From Dethiosulfatibacter aminovorans DSM 17477 (GTDB lineage: Bacteria > Bacillota > Clostridia > Tissierellales > Dethiosulfatibacteraceae), in the NCBI RefSeq assembly GCF_900142005.1, contig NZ_FQZL01000008.1, forward strand, positions 1-64,000: 64,000 bases of DNA, written 5' to 3'. The position numbers and the translations under genes were made by a program. The notes below the pieces were generated by a model. That model saw only the letters and a list, made by a program, of their open reading frames with translations, was not told the origin of the DNA and ran no database searches. Positions 53,691 to 62,649 of this stretch are shown in pieces (position 1 is the stretch's first letter; each line of letters starts with the position of its first letter).

Positions 53691-54676
53691 AAGTGATGAC
53701 ATATGCTGAAGGAATCCGAGAAGGAATTAGAATTAGAATGAAGGAAGATCCGAATGTTCTTGTTTTCGGTGAGGACGTGGGACAGTTCGGAGGATGTTTT
53801 GGTGTCACAGCTGAACTGTATGAAGAGTTCAGCGGAAAGCGAATAAGAGATACCCCAATATCAGAAGGAGCAATCATAGGTACGGCAGTCGGTGCAGCGG
53901 CTACAGGACTGAAGCCCATTGCTGAGCTTATGTTCATCGATTTCATTACAGTTGGAATGGACCAGCTAGTCAACCAGGCAGCGAAGATGAGATACATGTT
54001 CGGTGGAAAGATTTCATTGCCAATGGTTGTAAGGCTTCCTGGAGGAGCAGGAATCAGGGCGGCAGCACAGCATTCACAGTCTCTTGAAGCATGGGTTGCA
54101 CATGTTCCGGGCCTCAAGGTCGTATATCCAAGCAATGCTGCAGACGCTGCAGGAATGATGCTTACTGCCATAGATGACGACAATCCTGTTATCTTCCTGG
54201 AGCACAAGGCCATTTACACTGTGGAAGGAGAAGTTCCTGATGTCATCGAGCCTATTCCTTTCGGCAAGGCCAGGATAGCAAAGGAAGGTTCTGACGTAAC
54301 AATCATAACTTATGGAAAACAGGTTTATGACGCCCTGGCAGCGGCCGAGGCCCTGGCAGCAGATGGGATAAATGCGGAAGTCATGGACCTGAGATCCCTT
54401 TATCCACTGGACAAGGATGCAATTCTTGAGTCTGTGAAGAAGACAAACAAGGTTGTGCTGGTATCCGAGGAAGCCAAGAGGGGAAGCTTTATAGGAGAAG
54501 TGGCTGCTACAATAGCAGAGGACTTTTTCTATGAGCTGGATGCTCCAATAGTTCGTGTAGGAGCACTCAATACTCCCGTTCCTTTCTCTCCAGGACTTGA
54601 AGACTATGTTGTTCCAAATGACAAGGATATAGTACAGGCTGTGAAGAAGCTTTTTCTAAAGTTTCAAGAAATATAA
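53687..54676 (+). CDS. acoB: Acetoin dehydrogenase E1 component, beta subunit
   Basis: 329 residues of the transketolase-like E1-beta family: VFGEDVGQFGGCFGVT, DTPISEGAIIGTAVGAA, MVVRLPGG and the C-terminal domain ending RVGALNTPVPFSPGLEDYVV. Forms the heterotetrameric E1 with AcoA. Start ATG overlaps the stop of acoA, so the two are made in equal amounts by coupled translation. Confidence 0.92.
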   Translation: MKVMTYAEGIREGIRIRMKEDPNVLVFGEDVGQFGGCFGVTAELYEEFSGKRIRDTPISEGAIIGTAVGAAATGLKPIAELMFIDFITVGMDQLVNQAAKMRYMFGGKISLPMVVRLPGGAGIRAAAQHSQSLEAWVAHVPGLKVVYPSNAADAAGMMLTAIDDDNPVIFLEHKAIYTVEGEVPDVIEPIPFGKARIAKEGSDVTIITYGKQVYDALAAAEALAADGINAEVMDLRSLYPLDKDAILESVKKTNKVVLVSEEAKRGSFIGEVAATIAEDFFYELDAPIVRVGALNTPVPFSPGLEDYVVPNDKDIVQAVKKLFLKFQEI

Positions 54677-54730
54677 GCATGTATAAAATACTTCCCTTGA
54701 CAGTTTAAGCTGCAGGGAATTGATATGGGT

Positions 54731-54753
54731 CGGGAAGTGACATGTACTTCCCG
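54731..54753 (+). other. Intercistronic hairpin between acoB and acoX
   Basis: CGGGAAGT and ACTTCCCG pair perfectly around GACATGT with no T run. Likely an mRNA processing or stabilising element inside the operon. Confidence 0.45.
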
Positions 54754-54772
54754 GTCCGGAAAGGAGACGGCC

Positions 54773-55768
54773 ATGTCTACTATAGGAATTATTGCCAATC
54801 CTGCATCAGGCAAGGATATTAGAAGACTGGTATCACATGCCACAGTTATAGACAACAATGAAAAAGTCAATATCATTGAAAGAATAATACTTGGATCACA
54901 AAAATTTGGAGTGGACAAGATTTATATAATGCCGGATTCTTTTGTTATGGGCTACAAGGTCAAGGAAAAACTAATGCTTACAGATGAACTTCAAGTGGAT
55001 ATAGAAATCCTTGACATGAAAATCAAGGCGTCTCCCAAAGACACGGAAAAAGCGGCGGAAATCCTTGAAGAACTGGGAGTAGGCTGTGTGGTTGTCATAG
55101 GAGGAGATGGAACTAACAGGCTTGCAGCAAAACATCTAAAGACCGTTCCCCTCATTGGAGTTTCAACCGGGACAAATAATGCATATCCTGAAATGCTTGA
55201 AGGTACGGTTGTAGGAATGGCTGCTGCTGCCGTTGCATCGGGGAGGTTCAGTTTCGAACAGTCCTGCTATAGGGACAAGATTATTGAAATTTACAGGAAT
55301 GATGAATTCGAAGATATTGCATTGATTGATGCAGTGATTTCTGATGAAATATATGTGGGTGCAAAGGCAATATGGGACATGAAGCACATAAAGCATATTG
55401 TTGTATCCAAGTGCCATCCTGCTTCCATAGGTTTCTCAACCCTTGTTGGAGCAATACGAAGAATCGACGACCTGGATGATTTCGGAGGAAGCTTGAGGAT
55501 AAATGGTGGAGGCAGGAAGTTTTATGCACCTGTGGCGGCAGGGACAATAGTTGAAGTGTCCACGGACGAGTTGGAGATTGTTGAAGTGGATAAGCCTTTC
55601 CGGTGGAAAGCGGACTTCAAGGGCATAATTGCAGTTGACGGCGAAAGGGAGGTGCGCTTTCATCAGGGTGATGTGATTACATTCAGGATAACCAGAAAGG
55701 GTCCCATTCATGTGAATGTGAAAAAAGCACTGGAGGTGGCACAGTCAGGAGGTTTTTTTCTAGCTTAA
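54773..55768 (+). CDS. acoX: AcoX, ATP-NAD kinase-like protein of acetoin operons
   Basis: 331 residues. GIIANPASGKDIRRLV at the start and VVIGGDGTNRLAAK (GGDG motif of NAD/diacylglycerol-type kinases) with ISTGTNN-like VSTGTNNAYPE. AcoX occurs in acetoin operons; its exact activity is not settled. I use ATG 54773 with AAGGAG upstream; the frame opens 48 bases earlier inside the hairpin region. 22 bases to acoC. Confidence 0.88.
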   Translation: MSTIGIIANPASGKDIRRLVSHATVIDNNEKVNIIERIILGSQKFGVDKIYIMPDSFVMGYKVKEKLMLTDELQVDIEILDMKIKASPKDTEKAAEILEELGVGCVVVIGGDGTNRLAAKHLKTVPLIGVSTGTNNAYPEMLEGTVVGMAAAAVASGRFSFEQSCYRDKIIEIYRNDEFEDIALIDAVISDEIYVGAKAIWDMKHIKHIVVSKCHPASIGFSTLVGAIRRIDDLDDFGGSLRINGGGRKFYAPVAAGTIVEVSTDELEIVEVDKPFRWKADFKGIIAVDGEREVRFHQGDVITFRITRKGPIHVNVKKALEVAQSGGFFLA

Positions 55769-55790
55769 TAAAATTGATAGGGAGGAGCTT

Positions 55791-57092
55791 ATGGCGCAAT
55801 TCATAGTTATGCCCAAGTTGGGTCTTACAATGACCGAGGGTAAAATTTGCAAGTGGTACAAGAAAGAAGGAGACCAGGTTGAAAAAGGGGACCTGCTCTT
55901 TAGTGTTGAAACGGACAAGCTTACAAATGATGCTGAAGCGACGAGGGGAGGAATATTGAGGAAAATCCTTCTTGAGGAAGGAAGCATCGGCGTGCTGAAA
56001 CCTGTAGCTATCATTGGAACTGCAGATGAAGATATTGAAGAAATGCTTTCACAGGCAGGCGCTGTGGTAAAGGAAGAAAAGGCGGATACCCAGGTTGAGA
56101 TTGAAGAAAAGGTTTCAGAAGAAAAGCAGGCAGGCGCCAAAAGAGTGAAGGCATCACCAAAGGCAAGAAGACTGGCAAAGGATCTTGGTGTTGATTTGGC
56201 CCTCATTGAGGGGACAGGACCCGGAGGGACTGTTTCCGAGAAGGATGTAAAAGATTTCAGTGAAAGCGGCCAGGTGAAGGTTAAATCATCTCCTGCGGCA
56301 GTGAAGACTGCAGAAAATCTTGGAGTGGATATCAATAGTATTCAACAGGAAGGCAGGGTCATGAAGGGCGATGTCATTGAATACTGGAATTTCGAGAAGC
56401 TTCAGGAAATGGCTGCGCCTGAGGAAAAAAGGCAGGAAATGAGTGCCATGAGAAGGGTCATATCTGAAAGGATGTCGGAAAGCCAGAAGACGGCTGCATT
56501 TGTAAACTACAATCTCAGTATCGATGTAAGAGAACTCAAGAGATTTAAGGACAAGCTTAAACCTGTAGTGAAGGTATCCTATACCGATCTTATAGTGAAG
56601 ATAGTATCCAGGGTTCTTCTCGAATTCCCTCTGGTGAATTCATCCATTGACGATAATGAAATAATAACCCGCAACTATGTGAATATGGGAGTTGCGGTGG
56701 CCCTTGATGAAGGGCTCATTGTACCCGTAGTCAAGTACGCAAATGTGAAAGGTCTTGCAGCAATATCAAGGGAAATAAAAGAGCTTGCAGGAAAGGCAAG
56801 GACAAACTCCTTGAAGCCTGATGAAATGAGCGGAGGAACCTTCACTGTTACAAATCTTGGAATGTTCAACATGGAATCATTCACTCCCATAATCAATCAG
56901 CCTGAATCGGCAATACTGGGAATTAATTCAATCAGGGATGTTGCTACCAATGTGGATGGAGAACTTGTATTCATACCTATGATGACGCTGAGTCTTACAG
57001 CTGACCACAGGGTTGTAGATGGTGCAGTGGGAGCAAGGTTCCTAAACAGGGTCAAGGAATACATGGAAAATCCGAGCATTCTGGTACTTTAG
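55791..57092 (+). CDS. acoC: Dihydrolipoamide acetyltransferase E2 with two E3-binding domains
   Basis: 433 residues. Lipoyl domain (1-80) with the lipoylated Lys43 in VETDKLTND. Then two peripheral-subunit-binding-type domains in tandem: KASPKARRLAKDLGVDL (about 119-157) and KSSPAAVKTAENLGVDINS (about 165-203), where most E2 proteins have one. The catalytic domain carries the DHRVVDG motif near residue 400. Transfers the acetyl group to CoA and forms the core of the complex. AGGGAGGAG before the ATG; acoL follows 9 bases later. Confidence 0.92.
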   Translation: MAQFIVMPKLGLTMTEGKICKWYKKEGDQVEKGDLLFSVETDKLTNDAEATRGGILRKILLEEGSIGVLKPVAIIGTADEDIEEMLSQAGAVVKEEKADTQVEIEEKVSEEKQAGAKRVKASPKARRLAKDLGVDLALIEGTGPGGTVSEKDVKDFSESGQVKVKSSPAAVKTAENLGVDINSIQQEGRVMKGDVIEYWNFEKLQEMAAPEEKRQEMSAMRRVISERMSESQKTAAFVNYNLSIDVRELKRFKDKLKPVVKVSYTDLIVKIVSRVLLEFPLVNSSIDDNEIITRNYVNMGVAVALDEGLIVPVVKYANVKGLAAISREIKELAGKARTNSLKPDEMSGGTFTVTNLGMFNMESFTPIINQPESAILGINSIRDVATNVDGELVFIPMMTLSLTADHRVVDGAVGARFLNRVKEYMENPSILVL

Positions 57093-57101
57093 GAGGTAAT
57101 T

Positions 57102-58508
57102 ATGAAACTGGTAATATTGGGAGGAGGTCCTGGTGGATATGTAGCCGCAATAAAGGCGGCACAGGCAGGCTTGGATGTGACCATAGTGGAGAAGGAGTAC
57201 TTTGGTGGGACATGCCTCAACGTAGGATGCATACCTACGAAGGTTCTACTGAATACTGTGGATATTTACCACATGCTTCTTAAGGATGGGGATGAATTCG
57301 GCATAAAATGCGAAAATCTATCAGTGGATTGGAATGCTCTCCAGGCCAGGAAATCCAAGGTTGTGAAAACACTGGTGAGAGGAGTACAGTCATTGTTGTG
57401 TGCAAACAAGGTTGAAATATTGTGTGGGAAAGGTACCTTCATTACAAGGAACAGCATGGAGGTGGAAGATTCAGAAGGGAAAAAAGATGTGATCACCTTT
57501 GATAAGGCAATAATCGCTACCGGATCAGTACCTGTAATCCTTCCTATTCCAGGAATAGAAGGAGAAAACATTTTGACGAGCAGCGAGATGCTTTCTCTTG
57601 AATCACTTCCTGAAAGTATATGTATAGTAGGTGGTGGAGTAATAGGCTCTGAATTTGCCAGCATATATGCAAGACTTGGGGTCAAGGTTACTATAGTGGA
57701 AATGCTTCCTGAAATAATCAGCAATATGGACAGGGATATAGTCAAATACCTGGTTTATGAATTGAAGAATCTGGGAGTTGAAATACTGACGGGAACCAAG
57801 GTAGAGAAATTTGAATCTTCAGACGAGAGAGTTAAGATATATGTATCATCAGGTGATGGGGAAAAAATAATCGAATCTGAGAAAGTGCTTCTTTCCATTG
57901 GAAGAAAACCTGTAGTTGATAATCTTGGACTTGAAACCATAGGTGTAAAGGTTGACAGGGCAATAACAGTCAATGAAAACATGGAAACCAATGTGGATAA
58001 CATTTATGCGGTGGGAGACTGTATTGGTGGAGTTATGCTTGCCCATGTAGCATCTGCCGAGGGAGTAGTAGCGGTGGAATCCATATTAAAAAAGAGATCA
58101 AAAATGGATTTCAAAACAGTTCCATACTGTGTTTATACCAAGCCTGAGCTGGCATCAGTCGGGATGACAGAAAGAGAAGCTAAAGAAGCAGGCATTGACT
58201 ATTCTCTGGGATGCTTTCCTCTAAGAGGAAATGGAAAATCACTCATTCTTGGTGAAACTCATGGGCTTGTCAAGTATATAGCAGACAATTCGACGGGAGA
58301 AATAATCGGAATTCACATTGCAGGGCCAAAGGCTACGGAACTCATAGTGGCAGGTTCTCTTGCAATTAGGCTTGAAGCTACCGTTGATGAAGTGCTTTCG
58401 ACAATTCATGGTCATCCTACAGTCGCGGAATCGCTTCAAGAAGCTGCCCATGCAGTATTTGGCCAGGCAATACATATGCCTACAAAAAATCAAAACAATA
58501 TCAGGTAG
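57102..58508 (+). CDS. acoL: Dihydrolipoamide dehydrogenase E3
   Basis: 468 residues. FAD site GGGPGGYVAAIKAAQAG, redox disulfide GGTCLNVGCIPTK, NAD site GGGVIGSEFASIYARLG and the C-terminal HGHPTVAESLQEA with the catalytic His-Glu. Reoxidises the lipoyl group of AcoC with NAD. Last gene of the operon, with AGGAGG before the ATG. An imperfect GC hairpin lies just after the stop. Confidence 0.94.
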   Translation: MKLVILGGGPGGYVAAIKAAQAGLDVTIVEKEYFGGTCLNVGCIPTKVLLNTVDIYHMLLKDGDEFGIKCENLSVDWNALQARKSKVVKTLVRGVQSLLCANKVEILCGKGTFITRNSMEVEDSEGKKDVITFDKAIIATGSVPVILPIPGIEGENILTSSEMLSLESLPESICIVGGGVIGSEFASIYARLGVKVTIVEMLPEIISNMDRDIVKYLVYELKNLGVEILTGTKVEKFESSDERVKIYVSSGDGEKIIESEKVLLSIGRKPVVDNLGLETIGVKVDRAITVNENMETNVDNIYAVGDCIGGVMLAHVASAEGVVAVESILKKRSKMDFKTVPYCVYTKPELASVGMTEREAKEAGIDYSLGCFPLRGNGKSLILGETHGLVKYIADNSTGEIIGIHIAGPKATELIVAGSLAIRLEATVDEVLSTIHGHPTVAESLQEAAHAVFGQAIHMPTKNQNNIR

Positions 58509-58712
58509 GCAGAATCGGTGTTTTCGGCTGCCTGTCTGGGTTGTTTGATCTGAAGAAAGTTAAATGTGAAGAACTCACTTAAGCGTTGGAATTTTGGTTA
58601 TAGAATACTGTGAATAATTGTAAAATTTCATAAGTAATATTGATTTACTGTTCATAATACGTTATAATGATTGATGAACCAGAAAAGTTCATATATTTCT
58701 TCATTTATTTAT

Positions 58713-58805
58713 TAAATGTGGAAAAAGGCAAATCCGGTGAAAACTGGAGACGCAAAAACACAGGTCTAAGGAGTAATATCTATGACGGCTGGTTTACCCA
58801 ATTTA
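58713..58805 (+). ncRNA. c-di-GMP-I (GEMM-I) riboswitch
   Basis: P1 stem TAAATGTGG (58713-58721) with CCCAATTTA (58797-58805). Inside are the hallmark GGCAAA, a GGTGAAAACTGG hairpin with its GAAA-type tetraloop, the invariant GACGCAAA, and AGGTCTAAGGAG leading to the second hairpin and GGCTGGTTTACC. This order is diagnostic of the class. It precedes a terminator and a gene for a secreted protein, with an HD-GYP gene next in the unit. Confidence 0.9.
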
Positions 58806-58824
58806 AGCAGTGGAGATTTTCTGT

Positions 58825-58850
58825 ACATTGGGTATCCGATGTATTTTTTT
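58825..58850 (+). terminator. Riboswitch-controlled intrinsic terminator
   Basis: ACATTGG and CCGATGT pair (one G-T) around GTAT, followed by A and seven T. Its 5' arm region ATTGGGTA (58827-58834) can instead pair perfectly over 8 bases with TACCCAAT (58795-58802) of the riboswitch P1, giving an antiterminator. So ligand binding, which fixes P1, should favour termination: an OFF switch. Confidence 0.8.
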
Positions 58851-58927
58851 GCAATGAAATTTATTGTCAGAAAAATCAGAGGATATCTGTGAACCGGGAG
58901 ATTTCGCTCGAAAAACTAGGAGGAAGT

Positions 58928-59275
58928 ATGAAAAAAAGAATTTTGGTATTATTTATGGTGGTTGCAATGCTTTTGGCAACCTCGGTTAGTGCGTTCGCTG
59001 TAGACATAGAAGCACTTGCCAACGAAATGGTAGCCACGGCAAATGCAGAAATCGATGAATTGATTGCTGACGCACAATTAGAAGCAGAAGCAGTTGAAAG
59101 TAATGGTGAGCTTAAGGAAATCATTGCTCAATTGGTAGAGGATACCAATGGAATCTCAGAGGCGGCAATTGAAAAAGCGGCAGAAGAAGGGATAATTCTC
59201 GAATGTGTATTGGTTAAAGTTGAAATTGGTCACAAAAATGTAAAAATCGACCCACTTGTAGTAGGGGGCTGGTAA
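58928..59275 (+). CDS. Small secreted helical protein under c-di-GMP riboswitch control
   Basis: 115 residues, not recognised. Signal peptide MKKRILVLFMVVAMLLATSV with likely cleavage after SAFA. The mature part is acidic, Ala/Glu-rich and probably helical (EALANEMVATANAEIDELIA and on), with a short beta-like end VLVKVEIGHKNVKIDPLVVG and final GGW. CTAGGAGGAAGT precedes ATG 58928; the longer frame from 58667 covers the riboswitch and is not real. Expected to be made when c-di-GMP is low. An extracellular role in surface or motility transition is possible, not shown. Confidence 0.75.
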   Translation: MKKRILVLFMVVAMLLATSVSAFAVDIEALANEMVATANAEIDELIADAQLEAEAVESNGELKEIIAQLVEDTNGISEAAIEKAAEEGIILECVLVKVEIGHKNVKIDPLVVGGW

Positions 59276-59308
59276 AAAGCATATGCGGGGGTAATATTCA
59301 GAGGTGAA

Positions 59309-60217
59309 ATGATGGAAGGATTGCACATTTGTAAAAGAGATGAATATTTGGAAAAAAGTGCACAGGAAAACGGATCGATTTCGTTGCTGGCAAAAGGTCA
59401 CAACAATGAAATCATGAGGCAGATAATCAAGAAAGGAAACATGGCATATATCAATCCGGGAAATTCCGATGAACTTCTTGAATTTCTGTATATTCTGGAT
59501 GGCAGCATAACTCTGCATGTAAAGGATGAAAAACTTGTACTGAAAACCGGAGACTACTTTTACGTAAACAGGCTCAAGGAACTTGCCCAGTTTGAAACCA
59601 ATGAAGATACGGAGATGCTGTATTTTTCCAATCAGCCGGTATTCTTCAATATCAGCAAGAGGCTTAACGACCTGAGAGAAATTGCAAAAAAAAGTCAGGA
59701 GAAGGATTTGTATACCCATGACCATGGAGCAAGGGTGCAGCATTATGCGGTTATAATCGCAAACAAGCTGAATCTTCCCAAAGAAAAGATTGAAAATATT
59801 TTCTTTGCATCCCTGTTTCATGACATAGGCAAGATAGAGGTTCCTGATTATGTGTTGAACAAGCCGGGAAAACTCACCGAAGAGGAAATGGAATACATAA
59901 AAAAACATCCAATAACGGGTATGGAAATGGTCAATGACACATATTATGAAGACCTGAGCAAAATAATTCTACAGCACCACGAGTGGATGAACGGTGGAGG
60001 ATATCCCAACGGCATAAAAGGGGATGAAATATGCATTGAGGCTAGAATAATTGCAGTAGCAGATGCCTACGATGCACTGACAACAAACAGGTCATACAGG
60101 AAAGGATTTACAGCACAGAAAGCCGTAGAAATACTGAACTCGGAAGCCGGCTGGAAATACGATCCTGAAGTACTCGGAAAGCTCATGGAAGCATTGAATG
60201 AAGAAAAAATAGTCTAA
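59309..60217 (+). CDS. Cupin-like plus HD-GYP c-di-GMP phosphodiesterase
   Basis: 302 residues. N-terminal cupin-like sensor (about 10-110: FLYILDGSITLHVKDEKLVLKTGDYFYV is the barrel core). C-terminal HD-GYP with ASLFHDIGKIEVPD, LQHHEWMNGGGYPNG and ADAYDALTTNRSYR. All metal and GYP residues are present, so activity is expected. 33 bases after the secreted protein and thus under the same c-di-GMP riboswitch. GAGGTGAA precedes the ATG. It would lower c-di-GMP and keep its own operon on. Confidence 0.88.
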   Translation: MMEGLHICKRDEYLEKSAQENGSISLLAKGHNNEIMRQIIKKGNMAYINPGNSDELLEFLYILDGSITLHVKDEKLVLKTGDYFYVNRLKELAQFETNEDTEMLYFSNQPVFFNISKRLNDLREIAKKSQEKDLYTHDHGARVQHYAVIIANKLNLPKEKIENIFFASLFHDIGKIEVPDYVLNKPGKLTEEEMEYIKKHPITGMEMVNDTYYEDLSKIILQHHEWMNGGGYPNGIKGDEICIEARIIAVADAYDALTTNRSYRKGFTAQKAVEILNSEAGWKYDPEVLGKLMEALNEEKIV

Positions 60218-60234
60218 ACATTAAAGTACTTGTA

Positions 60235-60263
60235 CCGCCAGCTCGTCAGTTGGCGGGTTTTTT
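60235..60263 (+). terminator. Rho-independent terminator of the c-di-GMP unit
   Basis: CCGCCAGCT and AGTTGGCGG around CGTC, then six T. Confidence 0.92.
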
Positions 60264-60302
60264 ATAGCTTGGTTAAAAATTAACTGAAATTCATTCTAAT
60301 TC

Positions 60303-60332
60303 TTTGCATATATTATAACCTGGTAGTATAAT
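60303..60332 (+). promoter_or_regulatory. Probable sigma-A promoter of the hemolysin-III-type gene
   Basis: TTTGCA (60303-60308) and TATAAT (60327-60332) with an 18-base spacer, 68 bases before the ATG. Confidence 0.55.
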
Positions 60333-60400
60333 TAGGATGTAAGAAATAAGAGAACATTCCAGCTTCGAAAAGCTGAAATTCATAATCGGAGGGGATTTAG

Positions 60401-61030
60401 ATGAGGGAGCCAGTTTCTACAATAACGCATTTTGTTGGTGCCATACTTTCAGTAGTGGGACTGGGATTTTTAATATATAAAGGATACATGTCGGGAAGCA
60501 CAGTGGTCCTTGTCAGTTTTATTATCTTTGGAATCAGCATGATACTTTTGTATTCGGCAAGTACAACCTATCACTGGATTAAGGTGAAGGACAGCATAAT
60601 CCAGGTGTTTAGAAAGGTAGACCATATGATGATTTTCGTATTGATAGCAGGTACATATACTCCAGTATGCCTTGCAGTCCTTAAAAGCACCTTGGGATAC
60701 GTCATACTGTCAATTGTATGGGGACTAACTGTAGTTGGAATAGTACTGAGCTTAGTTTGGATAAACATGCCCAGAAAGCTTACAGCAACCATCTATATTG
60801 CAATGGGATGGCTCTCTGTAATATTGATCTACCAGCTTGTGAAAGTGATGCCCGTTGCATCCTTGGTATTCCTCATACTAGGCGGTATTGCATATACCAT
60901 AGGAGGAGTCATCTATGGAGGGAAGATTCCCATATTGAATTTCAAGGGATTCGGGTTCCATGAAGTGTTCCACCTATTCGTACTGGCAGGAAGCACCTTC
61001 CACTATCTTATGGTAATCAGCTTGGTGTAA
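60401..61030 (+). CDS. Hemolysin III / YqfA-type (PAQR-like) membrane protein
   Basis: 209 residues with seven membrane helices. Family metal-site features are EPVSTITHFVGAI near the start, the Ser in YSASTTYHW with its His, and the C-terminal HEVFHLFVLAGSTFHY. Relatives include hydrolase-like CREST proteins; the hemolysin label is historical. GGAGGGG lies 7 bases before the ATG. Single-gene unit. Confidence 0.9.
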   Translation: MREPVSTITHFVGAILSVVGLGFLIYKGYMSGSTVVLVSFIIFGISMILLYSASTTYHWIKVKDSIIQVFRKVDHMMIFVLIAGTYTPVCLAVLKSTLGYVILSIVWGLTVVGIVLSLVWINMPRKLTATIYIAMGWLSVILIYQLVKVMPVASLVFLILGGIAYTIGGVIYGGKIPILNFKGFGFHEVFHLFVLAGSTFHYLMVISLV

Positions 61031-61131
61031 ATAAATCATAATACTAAACTTCAAGAGGTAAAACTTTTAAGTTGTGTCAAGAAAGCGCTTATAAAGTCGA
61101 GAAAGAAAGTTTTCTTAAGCTGGAATAAAAA

Positions 61132-61170
61132 AACGGCATGATCAATGAAATTAATCAGCCGTTATTTTTG
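61132..61170. terminator. Bidirectional terminator between convergent genes
   Basis: AACGGC and GCCGTT with an extra GAT/ATC pairing inside, A tract on the left and T tract on the right. Ends the hemolysin-III-type gene and pepT. Confidence 0.65.
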
Positions 61171-61176
61171 TTGAGT

Positions 61177-62403
61177 TTATTGGGCATATTTACATATGAT
61201 TCCCTTGATGACTTCCACTGCTTTTTCCATGGACTGGATAGGTATATATTCGTATTTTCCGTGATAGTTGTGCCCTCCTGTGAAGATATTCGGAGTAGGA
61301 AGTCCCTTGTATGAAAGCATGGCTCCGTCTGTTCCACCCCTTATTGGCTTTACGATCGGTGTTATTCCAAGCTCTTCCATTACTTCCTTTGCGGTTTCGA
61401 CTATATGGAAGGTGGGTTCTATCTTTTCCCTCATGTTGTAGTATTGTATCTTAAGATCCATTTCAACGGTGTTTTCACCGTATTTGGAATTAAGGTAGGA
61501 TACGGTATTCTCAATGAGTCCGTTTCTTGCATTGAACTTTTCAATGTCGTGATCCCTGATTATGAATCTCATATTGAAGCTTTCAACATCTCCTCTGCAG
61601 TCCAGAAGGTGGAAATACCCTTCATATCCTTCAGTGTATTCAGGTTTCTGTTCCTTGGGCAGCATTCCCTCCAGTTCAAATCCTATTCTTTGTGCACTTA
61701 TCATCTTGTTCTTTGCAGATCCCGGATGTACGTTTCTCCCGTTGATCCTGATTTTTGCCTGGGAAGCATTGAAGGTTTCGAACTCAAGCTCTCCAATTCC
61801 GCCTCCGTCTACTGTATATGCAAAGTCCGCATCAAATTTTTCAAGATCAAAATGGACAGTTCCTCTTCCTACTTCCTCGTCTGGAGTGAAGGCTATCTTT
61901 AGCGGACCGTGCTTTACATGGGGGTTTTCAATGAAATATTCAAGTACAGTCATGATTTCGGCTATACCGGCCTTGTCGTCTGCCCCCAGCAGGGTTGTCC
62001 CGTCAGTTACTATTATGTCGTTTCCAATATAATCCTTTATCTCAGGAAAGTCTGAGACCCTTATTGTTACACCTGTATCTTCATTCAATACTATGTCGCT
62101 GCCATCGTATTTTTCCAATATCCTTGGATTCACGTTTGCTCCAGTCATGTCTGTTGCCGTGTCCATATGGGCAATGAATCCTATAGAAGGAAGGGACTTG
62201 TCAGTATTTGCAGGAAGTACAGCCATTACATTGCAGTATTCGTCAAGGCTCACATCTTCAAGACCAAGCTCCTTAAGTTCTTCAACAAGAATTCTGGCAA
62301 GGTCAAACTGTTTTTCAGTACTTGGTGAATTTTCATTTTCTTCATTTGACTGTGTATCAATCTTTACGTATCTTAAAAATCTTTCAACTAGTTTACTGTT
62401 CAT
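61177..62403 (-). CDS. pepT: Peptidase T (tripeptide aminopeptidase)
   Basis: 408 residues, the usual PepT length. Metal motifs GFIAHMDTATDMTG, LLGADDKAGIAEIM and FTPDEEVGRGT; C-terminal TDGAMLSYKGLPTPNIFTGG and the last His in GGHNYHGKYEY. Removes the N-terminal residue of tripeptides in the cytoplasm. ATG 62403 lies 6 bases after GGAGG on the minus strand; an in-frame TTG at 62415 overlaps the site. Confidence 0.95.
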   Translation of the reverse strand: MNSKLVERFLRYVKIDTQSNEENENSPSTEKQFDLARILVEELKELGLEDVSLDEYCNVMAVLPANTDKSLPSIGFIAHMDTATDMTGANVNPRILEKYDGSDIVLNEDTGVTIRVSDFPEIKDYIGNDIIVTDGTTLLGADDKAGIAEIMTVLEYFIENPHVKHGPLKIAFTPDEEVGRGTVHFDLEKFDADFAYTVDGGGIGELEFETFNASQAKIRINGRNVHPGSAKNKMISAQRIGFELEGMLPKEQKPEYTEGYEGYFHLLDCRGDVESFNMRFIIRDHDIEKFNARNGLIENTVSYLNSKYGENTVEMDLKIQYYNMREKIEPTFHIVETAKEVMEELGITPIVKPIRGGTDGAMLSYKGLPTPNIFTGGHNYHGKYEYIPIQSMEKAVEVIKGIICKYAQ

Positions 62404-62461
62404 TTCATCCTCCAATTTGCCTTTAGTTCATGAAAGTTAATAACCTTATTATATATCAAAA

Positions 62462-62485
62462 GTAACATTAATTCATTAATGTTAC
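62462..62485. promoter_or_regulatory. Perfect 24-bp palindrome upstream of pepT
   Basis: GTAACATTAAT, TC, ATTAATGTTAC. It lies about 60 bases upstream of the pepT start and about 165 before the divergent acetyltransferase gene. Candidate operator for an unknown regulator. Confidence 0.45.
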
Positions 62486-62568
62486 GAATTGTTAAAATGA
62501 AAACGTATAATATTTCTTAATAGAAACAATTGTTTCAAAATATTAGCAAAAAGTTAATAGAAATTAAA

Positions 62569-62596
62569 TTGGATTTATTTTTAACTGCTCTATAAT
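62569..62596 (+). promoter_or_regulatory. Probable promoter of the acetyltransferase gene
   Basis: TTGGAT (62569-62574), 16-base spacer, TATAAT (62591-62596). Confidence 0.45.
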
Positions 62597-62649
62597 GATT
62601 TTATAAAGAAATGACTTTGTAGAAATTCAATAATCAAGGGGTGATTACT

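Noticed and set aside
58667-58927. N-terminal extension of the secreted protein
   Set aside because: The extra 87 codons translate the riboswitch and terminator; the true start has a strong AGGAGG and begins a signal peptide.
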